From positions 138,613,429 through 138,677,428 of the forward strand of contig OY821519.1 in NCBI GenBank assembly GCA_963682025.1: DNA of 64,000 nt, read 5' to 3'. Position 1 is the stretch's first letter, and each line of letters starts with the position of its first letter. Source of the stretch: Cordilura impudica (lineage: Eukaryota > Arthropoda > Insecta > Diptera > Scathophagidae). The position numbers and the translations under genes are program-made. The notes below the pieces were generated by a model that was not told the DNA's origin, searched no databases, and saw only the letters and a program-made list of their open reading frames with translations. Positions 46,703-55,968 of this stretch are shown here, piece by piece.

Positions 46703-47867
46703 AGCTTGCAATTAGGAGGACATTTCAAAGAATTTCGAAAAAATGTTTGTCTCCGACCAAATACTACTCGAAAAAGATCAGCTACTTCAAAAAGAGTTGG
46801 AAACGGTTTTATTTGCTTGTCGTTGCATATATCATAAGTTGACGGACATCAAGTTTCAATACATTCCGACCAAAATCGTCTATCCACTTGTTTTAAGTTA
46901 ATTTAACATTTTCAGAAAATTTTCCAAAATACATAGACAATTCAGAGAAGTTAAATAAAAATGATATTCAACGTATTGTCTTAGATTTCTCATTCTAAAA
47001 ACATTAACAACATAAAAATTTTTAAAAATTCAAAATTTGATTGGACTTTATTCAGTTATCAACCAACAAACCATTAAATGTAAACTGCTTAGTATTTAGT
47101 ACTATAGGAATATTGATATTGATGTTTTCTGAAATGCATTTGATAATTTCTGAAATAGATTTGATAATTTCTGAAAATCAATTGATTATTTCTGACAATC
47201 TATTGATGTTTTCTGAAAAGGGTGTAGTGAAAAAAATATTTTTTTTTTGGTATTTTTTTTTTTTATTATTTATTTATTTATTTGATATTTATTACAATTC
47301 AAATTATAATAAATCTTAAAGTTAAAGCACTAGCAACTTAGGCTATCGGCTTATTTTTTTATTTTAATTTCTGTTTTATTGTCGAGTTTCAACTTTTGGT
47401 GGAATGTTTTGAAACTTTAAGAAAGTATTCTCTAGGGAATACAAATTTTATATAGTCATTGTGGAAAATTTCAAACACTAGCATGATTACACACATTTGT
47501 ATAGAAAGTGGTCGATATTAGTCGTGTAGTACTATACCGACGTCACAATTTTGGTTGGTACGGTTTAATGTTTTTAAAGAGTAATAGACACTATGTAATA
47601 GGAAATCGCAAAAGAAAATGAAAAATGACCCAATGTAAAATGATCCGAATAAATGAAAAATTAAAAAAAAAAAAAACGAAATTTTGCCCAAAAAATATGA
47701 AAAATTACAAAAAAAAACAATATTTTACATATGAAAAGTCACTCAAAGGTCAAATAAAATTATGCAAAATTAAATATTTATTTATAAAAAAGTTTATTTT
47801 TATTCTGGAAAAATAGCCCATAAAATTATACATATAATGAATTTGTTTTGATTATGTAATGCATTTA
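46703..47867. other. unassigned stretch with 21-bp minisatellite
   Basis: Apart from the minisatellite at 47120-47224 nothing is recognised. The 47395-47460 area (GGAATGTTTTGAAACTTTAAG) resembles 48575-48615 weakly. Confidence 0.35.
47120..47224 (+). repeat. 21-bp minisatellite, 5 units
   Basis: Units TGATAATTTCTGAAATAGAT(T) repeat five times in 21-bp register. In one frame each unit gives a heptapeptide like LIISEID. Confidence 0.85.
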
Positions 47868-48291
47868 TCTATAATATTAATAGGCTAGGCGATTTCTTGT
47901 GACCGATGTTTTGTTCTCCGTTTTATCCCGATTTTGACCAAACGTATGTTATTTGAAAGGTATCTCTTTTTAGCCGTTGTGCAGATTTGCAGATTTTTAA
48001 ATTTATTCCTTTATTTTGTGTAAATTGCATTTTAAGTTGCTACTAACACATACATAAAATTATACAATGCTATGTGTGTGTTTATTAAGTTTGTTAAATT
48101 TGAGTTTGTTTTCATCATTCATAATAGTAATTGTGTTGAATTGAAAAATTATTTTGTACATAATTTTGTGTTGAATTTAAAAGGTGTTGAATTGTGAATT
48201 GACTAAAATTGATTAGCATACCTTTAGGGTTTTTATTAAAAAAAATTTTCTTAGAATTTGCACTCTAACTTCGACGGCTGGGATCTGCTAG
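47868..48291 (+). mobile_element. Helitron-like non-autonomous element, copy B
   Basis: Collinear with copy A (22365-22733) but with an extra ~80 bp containing GTGTTGAATTGAAAAATT-type direct repeats. It starts TCTATAATATTAATAGGCTA and ends GGATCTGCTAG followed by T. Confidence 0.55.
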
Positions 48292-48660
48292 TATACATAA
48301 ATACTTAGTATACAGTCAAAAAAAAATAATTGAAGAGTGTCTTGTACAACAGCATGACAATATGGACAATGAAAAGAGCTCAATCCTTTCGCCAAACTGC
48401 ATTTTTAAAACGCTAATTTTTTCATTTGAGGGAATTTTGTATGGGAGTGCTTTTTTGGGGAATTTTTATTTTTTTTAGTAATTTGTCATTGAGCGATATT
48501 TCCTAGAGCCCTCGGAATATAATAATCAAGGAATTTTATATTTTTACACTTTTTGAAAACTTTTAGATCTTCTCATTTTTGTCGGAATGCTTTGAAATGT
48601 TGAAAACATAATCTTTACTCACATATATTCGAATATATGTACGACTCCAAAAAGAATATA
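48292..48660. other. unassigned stretch left of element X2
   Basis: No gene or known repeat; AT-rich. Confidence 0.3.
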
Positions 48661-49174
48661 CACCCCTGTTCTTCAAACCACTATCACAAAAAAAAACTCG
48701 TAAATGAAAAAATTCTTAAATTTACGAGTTTTTGCTGTTCTATGATTTCAATAATTATATTTATACCCTATACCACTATGTGGTTTGGGTATAATGACTT
48801 TGTGCTGCTGTTTGTAACTACCAAAAATATTTGAACTATCAGAATCACTAACTGATTCGATTTAACGATGTCCGTCCGTCCGTCCGTCTGTGTGTCCATG
48901 TAAACCTTGTAATCAAACTGCAGGTCGCAAATATGAATATATTTTAACGAAAATTGGTACTTAAGCTTTTATCGGCCATAGGAGGAACGCTGTTGAAATT
49001 GGTGAGAATCGATTCATGTTCAGACCTAGCCCCCATACAAAATCGACATAAATTGTCATAAGATCCAAATTGTCATATAGATCTTGCTCAAATTGGGTTT
49101 GTATGCATTTATTACATATATTAATGAGCAGTCCAAAAATGATCCCTATGGGACAACTCTTAGTCATAGGCCCC

Positions 49175-49547
49175 TATAGCAAACAAGATACTTTTGTGTT
49201 TTAAATAGTATTTATTATTATTATTATTTCAGCTCTATCTAGGAGCTAAACTATTAATTGATTGATTGATAAATTATTAATGAGTAATTGATTATAAAAG
49301 GTTCTTCTTTATATACATATTTTCAACCTATATTAACAACAACAATGTGTTACCTGCACTTGGGTCAGCATAAACATAAGTGTGCCAGCGTAACAACAAC
49401 AAACAATAAGAATATACGCAGTCATACAATGTTTTGCAAATGCAGTGGTCAACAATATTGATATTTGTTATTTCCGCATTTGCAAATATTGTACGCTATG
49501 CAGTGTGGGTATTATACAGCACACTACGAAAGTCGTGTTACGCTACA
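49175..49547 (-). repeat. 3' LTR (left in window)
   Basis: 373 bp; in element sense it starts TGTAGCGTAACACGAC and ends GTTTGCTATA. No difference from the other LTR was seen on reading. Confidence 0.95.
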
Positions 49548-49560
49548 CCTTCCTTTTTTA
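49548..49560 (-). other. polypurine tract (plus-strand primer)
   Basis: In element sense AAAAAAGGAAGG lies directly before the TGTAGC start of the 3' LTR. Confidence 0.8.
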
Positions 49561-49704
49561 TAAGAATGTTCATATAACATTTTGTTCTATGGACATTCTT
49601 TTATTATTTGTACTGTTGGGTTTTTTTTTTTTTTTTTTTTTTTTTTTGTGGTTGTATTTTATTTTATTTACAAATATAGATTTAAAGAAAAGAATGCATA
49701 TTGT

Positions 49705-52700
49705 TTATTTAATATTGTATAACTTAAGTCTATTCTTATGAACTATTTGTTCTTTATTTGTTTTCTTATCAACTATGGTTACATTATTTCTGAAATCTAT
49801 TTTCTTAATTTTATATGGCCCTTTATATGCCATCTCTAACTTATGTCCTGCATCATTTCTTACTAAGACTAAATCTCCTATTTTAAAATTGTAATCTAAT
49901 TTTGTTTTATCATAATTAATTTTTTGTTTTATTTTATTTATATCTAATAGTTTTTTAACTCTATCTATTGCTACTTCTAATCTAAATTTAATTTCCTTAG
50001 CATAATTATCTATATTATAAAGTGGTGCAACTCTATCTACTTCACTAAATTGTCTAAAATTGTTTGGAATTTTTCCAAAAATAAGTTCATAAGGGCAATA
50101 ATCATGTACTGTAGATGGTGTAGTGTTAAAACAGTACGTGAAATATTTCAGCCATTCATCCCAGTCGTCTTTATCTACTGATATGTAGTTTCGTACGTAT
50201 TCGTTAAAAGTCCGGTGACTTCTTTCTATCGTACCTAGTGTCTGGTGATGATGTGCTGTCGATGTGCGTTTATCTATCGTCAATAGGTTGCAAAGCTCTG
50301 TCAGTATAGAGTTCTTGTATTCTGTGCCCATATCCGAAATGAACGTCTTCATTGGACCGTATATAAGCACAAAATTTTCAAATATCGCTTTTGCGATCGT
50401 CTTAGCTGATTTATCTTTTATTGGTATTGTTACCAAGTATTTAGTTAAGTCACATATCATTGTGACTGCATATTCATTTCCATAATATGACTTTGGAAAT
50501 GGTCCAATTGTATCTACGTACACCGTATCAAAAGCCCTATTTGGTGTCTCCGTTATTGTCATTGGACTTTTTATATGTTTCTCCGTTTTAGCCAATTGAC
50601 ATTTATGGCATGTTTTCACATATTTGGCAATGTCTTTTGTCATATTTTTCCAGTAATAGTATCTCCTGATCTTCTCAGTGGTTCTATATATCCCACAATG
50701 TCCTCCTTCTATAGGATCATCATGGTATTTCAGCATTATCTCACGTATTGCCTTTGCATTCGTGTTATCAATTTTAGTTACTTCGTTTAATAGCGCTATT
50801 CTGATTTCATTCAGTGTTTTATTGCCCATATTCTCAAATTCACTTATCGAGACAAATTCGAAAATCTTCTCATGTGGTGAAATTTGAATCTTATTAATAT
50901 TTAGTTTACAGGCTATTCGTTCTAGCCTAGGGAAAAATTGTCCTAAGTCAATATTCCCTTTAGTAAACAAATCATCTATTCTTATGCTAGCATATATGGA
51001 TTTGCCCTTTTTGATGTAACATCTGTTGGGTAAAATCTTTAATTTATAATATCTTTTGACGTCTATATTATTCAATGGTATATATACCTTGGGCTTATTA
51101 TTATTATTGATATTTTGCTGATTTACTACTGGTTTACTAATTTTCTCTTCTTTAGTCATCGATCTTGTCGTGACCCTTAAAACGGATGAAATCTTGTCGT
51201 TAATATCCTTTAAGTCATTTATTGTAATGCGCGACAGTGCGTCGGCAACATAATTATCTTTTCCCCTGAGATATTCTACTGTGAAATCATATTCCTCCAG
51301 ATCGAGTCTCATTCTCGTTAGCTTAGAACTTGGATTTTTCATGGAGAACAGGTATGAAAGTGGTCTATGGTCTGTTCGGACCAAAAAATGTTTTCCATAT
51401 ATATATGGTCTGAAATATGTGACAGCCCAGTGTATGGCAGTTAATTCCTGTTCAATGGTCGATTTGTTGCTTTCGCCTTTAGTGAAAGTTTTAGATGCAT
51501 AGGCCACAGGTAGGTGTCTACCTTCATGTTCCTGTGTTAAAACTGCACCGCAAGCATGCTTACTCGCATCTGTTGTTATGCAAAATTCCTTCGTAAAGTC
51601 TGGGTACTGAAGCAATGTTGGGCTCATTAATGCCTTCTTTAAGTATTTAAACGCGCACTCACAATCTTTTGTCCACTGAAATGGTACTCCCTTTTTGGAT
51701 AGCCTTGTAAGGTGTCTGGAATATTCAGAGAAGTTTCTAATAAATCGTCGGTAATAGTTGCAAAACGCGACAAACCTTCGTGCGCTATCGGCGTCCGTAG
51801 GCGTCGGGTAATTTTCTATCACCGAATATTTACTATCATCCGGTAATATTCCTCTATCAGTACATTTGTGGCCAAGGTAGGTTACCTCTCTCACAAAGAA
51901 TGAACATTTTTGGGGGTGTAGTTTAAGATTGTGTTTACGGCAAAGATCAAATACATCCTTCAAATTTGAAAGCATATGTTTTTCAGAACATCCCAATACA
52001 ACCAAGTCATCCATATATAGGAATGCTTGATTCGGCTTCAGACCACTGAAGGCTAATGTCATCATTCTTTGGAATGAATTCGGTGCTATTTTTAAGCCAT
52101 ATGGTAGTCTAGTAAATCTGTATGAACCATTGTTTGTTGAAAATGACGTCAAGTCTCTAGAGTTCTTTTCCAAACCAATTTGATGAAACCCGGACATCAA
52201 GTCCAAACAAGAAAAATATTTTGCTCTACCTAGTTGGTCTAGAATATCGTCTATTCTAGGCAACGGGAATTTATCTGATATTAGTTTTTTATTTATCTGC
52301 CTATAATCTATCACCAAGCGCCATCTTTTTTCATCTGTTCCGGGAAGTGATTTCTTTGGTACCAACAGAATTGGGCTATTGTATTCCGAAAATGATGGTT
52401 CGATTATCTTGTCATCTATTAGTTTTTCAACCTGTTTGTTTATCTCCTCCTTATGAGATTCTGGTATGCGATAATTTTTAATATACGTTGGTTGATTATC
52501 TTTTACTCTCAGTTTTTGTTCATAGAAATTGTTGGTAGTAATTGTTTCAGTTCCTAAGCCAAAAATATCATTGTATTCTAAGCAAAGCTTAGTTAAAATT
52601 GTTCTGAACTGTTCAGGAAAGTTTCCCTTCAAAAGGTCCAAAACTTCAGATTTTCTTTGGCTATTTTCATGTGGTTTTTGTTTTACTATTTCATAGTCAG

Positions 52701-53382
52701 ACATTTTCTCGGTTTTTATGTTATTTTGCCTAATTGTTACTATTTTATGTGTGGTATTTAAAAAACGAACCAATGCGTTATTTGATTTTACCAGTGTATT
52801 TGGTACAAAGACACCTGGTACGATTTCTTGATTTGGTATTAGTGCATCGTCTTCAAGCTCCGGAAACCTGACTTGACGAATCACTTCTGACCTTGGTGGG
52901 AGTGTTATTCCATTGAAGCCGTTCGTAAGTGGAATTTCTATTACATGCGACAGATTGGGTGGTCGTAGTACGAGGTAATCATGGTTCCCATTGAAATCTA
53001 GTATACATTTATACTTCTTAAAAAAATCCATTCCAAGGATACCGTCGCAAGGTATTGGAAAATTATTTTGTACTACTTGGAAATCATGTGGTATCAAAAA
53101 ACCTCTAAATTTTAGGTCAATAAATACATTACCTATTGAACGAATTTTACCCTGACCTATTCCACTCAATGTGGTTGTTCTGTTTCTGTTAATTTGTGTT
53201 TGATAAAAATGTTTAGTTTTTATAACCGAAATGTCTGCTCCTGTATCTACCAACAGTGTTACCGTGTTGTTCGTGTCGTTAATTTTTATATTAACATAAA
53301 AACTTAAGCTGAGGTTAAGGTTGTATATGTAGTTGGTATTGTTATTATGATATATCTCAGAGGATTTTAGCAGTTTTCCGAA
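49705..53382 (-). CDS. pol: Ty3/gypsy Pol polyprotein (protease, RT, RNase H, integrase)
   Basis: Open from 53382 (after an in-frame TGA) to 49705, about 1225 codons, without interruption. The order shows an aspartic protease (LVDTGADIS, then GILGMDFF), reverse transcriptase (LDLMSGFHQIGL, GLKIAPNSFQRMM, FLYMDDLVVLG catalytic box), RNase H (ITTDASKHACGAVL, IEQELTAIHWAV, RTDHRPLSYL), the integrase zinc finger (H...H...CHKCQLAK) and the D,D35E core (VYVDTIGPF, SDMGTEYKN, HHHQTLGTIERSHR). It ends with an SH3-like tail (DLVLVRNDAG..YKGPYKIKK). All catalytic residues are present. It lies in the -1 frame relative to gag with a ~16-nt overlap, so it should be made as a Gag-Pol fusion. It has no ATG of its own near the start. 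Confidence 0.95.
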   Translation of the reverse strand, partial: FGKLLKSSEIYHNNNTNYIYNLNLSLSFYVNIKINDTNNTVTLLVDTGADISVIKTKHFYQTQINRNRTTTLSGIGQGKIRSIGNVFIDLKFRGFLIPHDFQVVQNNFPIPCDGILGMDFFKKYKCILDFNGNHDYLVLRPPNLSHVIEIPLTNGFNGITLPPRSEVIRQVRFPELEDDALIPNQEIVPGVFVPNTLVKSNNALVRFLNTTHKIVTIRQNNIKTEKMSDYEIVKQKPHENSQRKSEVLDLLKGNFPEQFRTILTKLCLEYNDIFGLGTETITTNNFYEQKLRVKDNQPTYIKNYRIPESHKEEINKQVEKLIDDKIIEPSFSEYNSPILLVPKKSLPGTDEKRWRLVIDYRQINKKLISDKFPLPRIDDILDQLGRAKYFSCLDLMSGFHQIGLEKNSRDLTSFSTNNGSYRFTRLPYGLKIAPNSFQRMMTLAFSGLKPNQAFLYMDDLVVLGCSEKHMLSNLKDVFDLCRKHNLKLHPQKCSFFVREVTYLGHKCTDRGILPDDSKYSVIENYPTPTDADSARRFVAFCNYYRRFIRNFSEYSRHLTRLSKKGVPFQWTKDCECAFKYLKKALMSPTLLQYPDFTKEFCITTDASKHACGAVLTQEHEGRHLPVAYASKTFTKGESNKSTIEQELTAIHWAVTYFRPYIYGKHFLVRTDHRPLSYLFSMKNPSSKLTRMRLDLEEYDFTVEYLRGKDNYVADALSRITINDLKDINDKISSVLRVTTRSMTKEEKISKPVVNQQNINNNNKPKVYIPLNNIDVKRYYKLKILPNRCYIKKGKSIYASIRIDDLFTKGNIDLGQFFPRLERIACKLNINKIQISPHEKIFEFVSISEFENMGNKTLNEIRIALLNEVTKIDNTNAKAIREIMLKYHDDPIEGGHCGIYRTTEKIRRYYYWKNMTKDIAKYVKTCHKCQLAKTEKHIKSPMTITETPNRAFDTVYVDTIGPFPKSYYGNEYAVTMICDLTKYLVTIPIKDKSAKTIAKAIFENFVLIYGPMKTFISDMGTEYKNSILTELCNLLTIDKRTSTAHHHQTLGTIERSHRTFNEYVRNYISVDKDDWDEWLKYFTYCFNTTPSTVHDYCPYELIFGKIPNNFRQFSEVDRVAPLYNIDNYAKEIKFRLEVAIDRVKKLLDINKIKQKINYDKTKLDYNFKIGDLVLVRNDAGHKLEMAYKGPYKIKKIDFRNNVTIVDKKTNKEQIVHKNRLKLYNIK
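53367..53382 (-). promoter_or_regulatory. gag-pol overlap / probable -1 frameshift window
   Basis: The pol frame is closed by TGA just upstream (53385-53383) and gag ends with TAA at 53369-53367, leaving only TTCGGAAAACTGCTAA for the shift. GGAAAAC is the only candidate slippery run; it is not a perfect X XXY YYZ heptamer. Confidence 0.6.
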
Positions 53383-54482
53383 TCATTTTCATGTGACTCT
53401 GCTGCTCTGACGTAATTTCTGTTACGTCTGTGGTTCTGATTTTGTTGAACCCTGTTGTGAATAGGTTTTTGTTGGGGTCTGCCGTTGTTACTGTTATTAC
53501 TATTATTGCGTGGGTAATTGTACCTTCCACGATATTGTCTGTAGTTATTATTTCGGTTAAACTTCTGCCCGAAATACAATACGGCATTTTGTTGCCCTGT
53601 TGCTTCAGTGCAACTATTTATGAATTTGCCAACGGCCTCATTCATGTTACTGAATTGGCCTGCTTCCATGATAAGTTTAACTTTATCGATGGTGCAATTT
53701 TTGGTTAGTGCCTTTACTGCTACCTGTGTTGAATATTTACATGCCAATTCGCATGGCAAACCATCTGATAAATAGGCATTTTCTAATGACTTCGTTAAAT
53801 TCTCTATTTCACTGCAATAGTTATTGGCAGTTTTATTGTTTTGTCGGGTATTCATTATTTTTGCTGTCAATACCTCAACCGACTCGCCCTTTACTGAGTT
53901 TTTTAGTTTATGTATTATCTCAGTAATGGTTTGTTCATTACCTATTAAATTTCTTGCACTTCCCTTTAACTTTGTTTTTATTAAAGAGACTGCGATAGAT
54001 TCGTGGTCACCTTTGATGGATTCTATTAACTGTAACGAGTCTATAAAGGAACGTAAATTTTCTGGTTTTCCATCAAATTCTATGATCAGCTTTGAAGCTG
54101 TGTTCAGAAAGTCAACGACTGTTTGTGTCATTTTTACTTCTGTACTTTCCAAAGAGGTTCCAATATTCTCTACTAAGAATTTTACCTCTTCGTGTAGTGT
54201 ATCTGGTAATTTTACCTTAACACCCTTCTTAGATGATATAATCAGGATTCTAGTCTTGACATCTAAGAAAAAACTTTCAGCAGCTGTCCTATGTGGTGTC
54301 GTGAGTCTGTTATAATTTGCATTTAGCAAAACCCTGATTTGTTCTAACTTTTCGCATAAGATTCTAATATATTTTATTATTGTTTCCTCTTTTGTGCTTC
54401 TATCTATATTTAAACATTTATAAGATTTGTCGAACTCCTCTTTGATTAGTCTCACCTTCTGAATTATTTCTTGCCAATCCAT
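53367..54482 (-). CDS. gag: Ty3/gypsy Gag protein
   Basis: 371 aa, ATG at 54482. The N-terminal half is helical and charged (QKVRLIKEEFDK, PHRTAAESFFLDVKTRILII). The middle resembles retrotransposon capsid (FDGKPENLRSFIDSLQLIE, IKTKLKGSARNLIG, LKNSVKGESVEVLTAKIMNT). The C-terminal ~60 residues are basic and rich in Asn, Arg and Tyr (RQYRGRYNYPRNN) with no CCHC zinc knuckle, so RNA binding probably relies on the Arg/Asn tail. It ends SENC at 53367, inside the start of the pol frame. The frame is uninterrupted. The adjacent open frame 53357-53587 is a shadow. Confidence 0.92.
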   Translation of the reverse strand: MDWQEIIQKVRLIKEEFDKSYKCLNIDRSTKEETIIKYIRILCEKLEQIRVLLNANYNRLTTPHRTAAESFFLDVKTRILIISSKKGVKVKLPDTLHEEVKFLVENIGTSLESTEVKMTQTVVDFLNTASKLIIEFDGKPENLRSFIDSLQLIESIKGDHESIAVSLIKTKLKGSARNLIGNEQTITEIIHKLKNSVKGESVEVLTAKIMNTRQNNKTANNYCSEIENLTKSLENAYLSDGLPCELACKYSTQVAVKALTKNCTIDKVKLIMEAGQFSNMNEAVGKFINSCTEATGQQNAVLYFGQKFNRNNNYRQYRGRYNYPRNNSNNSNNGRPQQKPIHNRVQQNQNHRRNRNYVRAAESHENDSENC

Positions 54483-54493
54483 GGGAAAATTAT

Positions 54494-54712
54494 TTAAATT
54501 TTGTTTGAGTCATTGGCTCTGCTCAAATATTTCTTTTTTAATTTCTTGGTGTTTAAGGCATAAATATGTAATGCAAAATTTAAGCTAATCAGTACGGTTA
54601 TTATTAGTAAACAACACTCAATTAATTTTAGGTCGATTGAGTCTTCTTTTATTTCTACTTCATTAATAACATTTGCATTGGGATTCTCTATTTTTGATTG
54701 ACGACCTCCCAT
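54494..54712 (-). CDS. small myristoylation-motif membrane protein ORF upstream of gag
   Basis: 72 aa, ATG start, 11 bp before the gag ATG. It begins MGGRQSK, a good N-myristoylation signal (Gly2, Ser6), followed by an acidic linker (NEVEIKEDSIDLKLIE). Next come two cysteines and a ~21-residue hydrophobic segment (CCLLIITVLISLNFALHIYA), then a basic tail KKLKKKYLSRANDSNK. It is therefore predicted to be lipid-anchored and single-pass. It is not part of Gag (different frame, separate stop). I recall similar short MG(G/N)xQS...KKxYLSRA reading frames upstream of gag in other insect mdg1/412-like elements, without being able to verify it here. The function is unknown; membrane targeting of particles is one possibility. 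Confidence 0.75.
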   Translation of the reverse strand: MGGRQSKIENPNANVINEVEIKEDSIDLKLIECCLLIITVLISLNFALHIYALNTKKLKKKYLSRANDSNKI

Positions 54713-55580
54713 TTTCTTTCGCTATTTATTTTGCATATTTTCCTATTATTTATTTCTATTAAATATTTTTCTGACTGCCTCAATAATCTAACCGAATCTT
54801 ATATCTTGCTAATTATATATCTTCCCTAGTAATTCATTATTTTTATCAATAGCTTATACTATTTTACATGCATCATTTTATTTATGTATATTTAATTTAA
54901 AAAAAAAATTTTTAATTTAATTTGTGTTTTTTTTTTCTCTCTTAAACAGCATAATTACAAAAGTTATTTTTTCTCTTTATATAATTGTATCAAGATTAAA
55001 TAATAGCTTTTTATACAGAACAAATCAGATTAATTGAACTACATTCCTTTGTGGATTTTTATTTTTTTTTTTATATCTCTTACAATTTTTTTTTTCTCTT
55101 ATAAATTATTGTGTTTTCTATTTATTTGTTTTTGTTTATTTGTCAAGAGCGGTTAACGCTTTCTGACCTACGGGTGCATAACGGGATGCTCCACTTTTTT
55201 GTTTTTTTTTTTTTTTTTTTTTTTTTTGTTTTTGGTAAAACTAGGATGAACCTGTTAGGGGCATATTGATGTGTATATTGATATATACCAGAGGTCTTTT
55301 GATGTGTTTTTCCTTCTTTTTCTGCTGGCCCGTCCTTCTTCTATACTCTTCTATGGAGATAGGTTTTGGCCCTTCCGCCATTGATTTTAAGCTCCACTGT
55401 CTTTAGGCCAGACAGTATCTTCCTTCAACGCAGCTGATGGATCGTTGTGGCTGATCCACCAGGACAAAATTATTATGTGTTTTTTTTTTTTTTTTTATTA
55501 TTATTATATTCAGGATTGCTCAATTTAAGAGCATAATCCTTGAATTATATATATTTTCTGCAATGCTCATCTAAGGAGCA
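54713..55580 (-). other. retrotransposon leader, U/A-rich
   Basis: Element 5' untranslated region of ~870 bp with several long homopolymers (for example ~25 T at 55203-55227 on the plus strand). No open frame. A splice or internal-initiation signal cannot be judged. Confidence 0.6.
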
Positions 55581-55595
55581 CTGGCAGGATCGCCA
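55581..55595 (-). other. primer binding site, tRNA-Arg type
   Basis: In element sense TGGCGATCCTGCCAG directly follows the 5' LTR. It complements the 3' end CTGGCAGGATCG-CCA expected for an insect tRNA-Arg (UCG class), over 15 nt. Confidence 0.8.
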
Positions 55596-55968
55596 TATAG
55601 CAAACAAGATACTTTTGTGTTTTAAATAGTATTTATTATTATTATTATTTCAGCTCTATCTAGGAGCTAAACTATTAATTGATTGATTGATAAATTATTA
55701 ATGAGTAATTGATTATAAAAGGTTCTTCTTTATATACATATTTTCAACCTATATTAACAACAACAATGTGTTACCTGCACTTGGGTCAGCATAAACATAA
55801 GTGTGCCAGCGTAACAACAACAAACAATAAGAATATACGCAGTCATACAATGTTTTGCAAATGCAGTGGTCAACAATATTGATATTTGTTATTTCCGCAT
55901 TTGCAAATATTGTACGCTATGCAGTGTGGGTATTATACAGCACACTACGAAAGTCGTGTTACGCTACA
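55596..55968 (-). repeat. 5' LTR (right in window)
   Basis: 373 bp, reads identical to 49175-49547; should contain the element promoter and poly(A) site. The TATA-like TTATAAAAGG (plus strand 55713-55722) is internal. Confidence 0.95.

Larger units (their letters stand above)
49175..55968 (-). mobile_element. complete Ty3/gypsy LTR retrotransposon, 6794 bp, young
   Basis: Two 373-bp LTRs (49175-49547 and 55596-55968) read as identical. The element is flanked by the 4-bp duplication CCCC (49171-49174 and 55969-55972) cut from the MR sequence GGCCCCATATAGAG. Read on the minus strand, the order is LTR, tRNA-Arg-type primer site, leader, small membrane-protein ORF, gag, pol (PR-RT-RH-IN), polypurine tract, LTR. 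No envelope gene lies between pol and the LTR. The primer site and gene order fit the mdg1/412 branch of Ty3/gypsy, an assignment made by recognition only. Confidence 0.95.

Noticed and set aside
49610..49650. Long poly(T) as a LINE or processed-pseudogene tail
   Set aside because: It lies inside the Ty3/gypsy element between pol and the polypurine tract and belongs to that element.
53824..54315. 163-codon plus frame
   Set aside because: Antisense shadow of gag.
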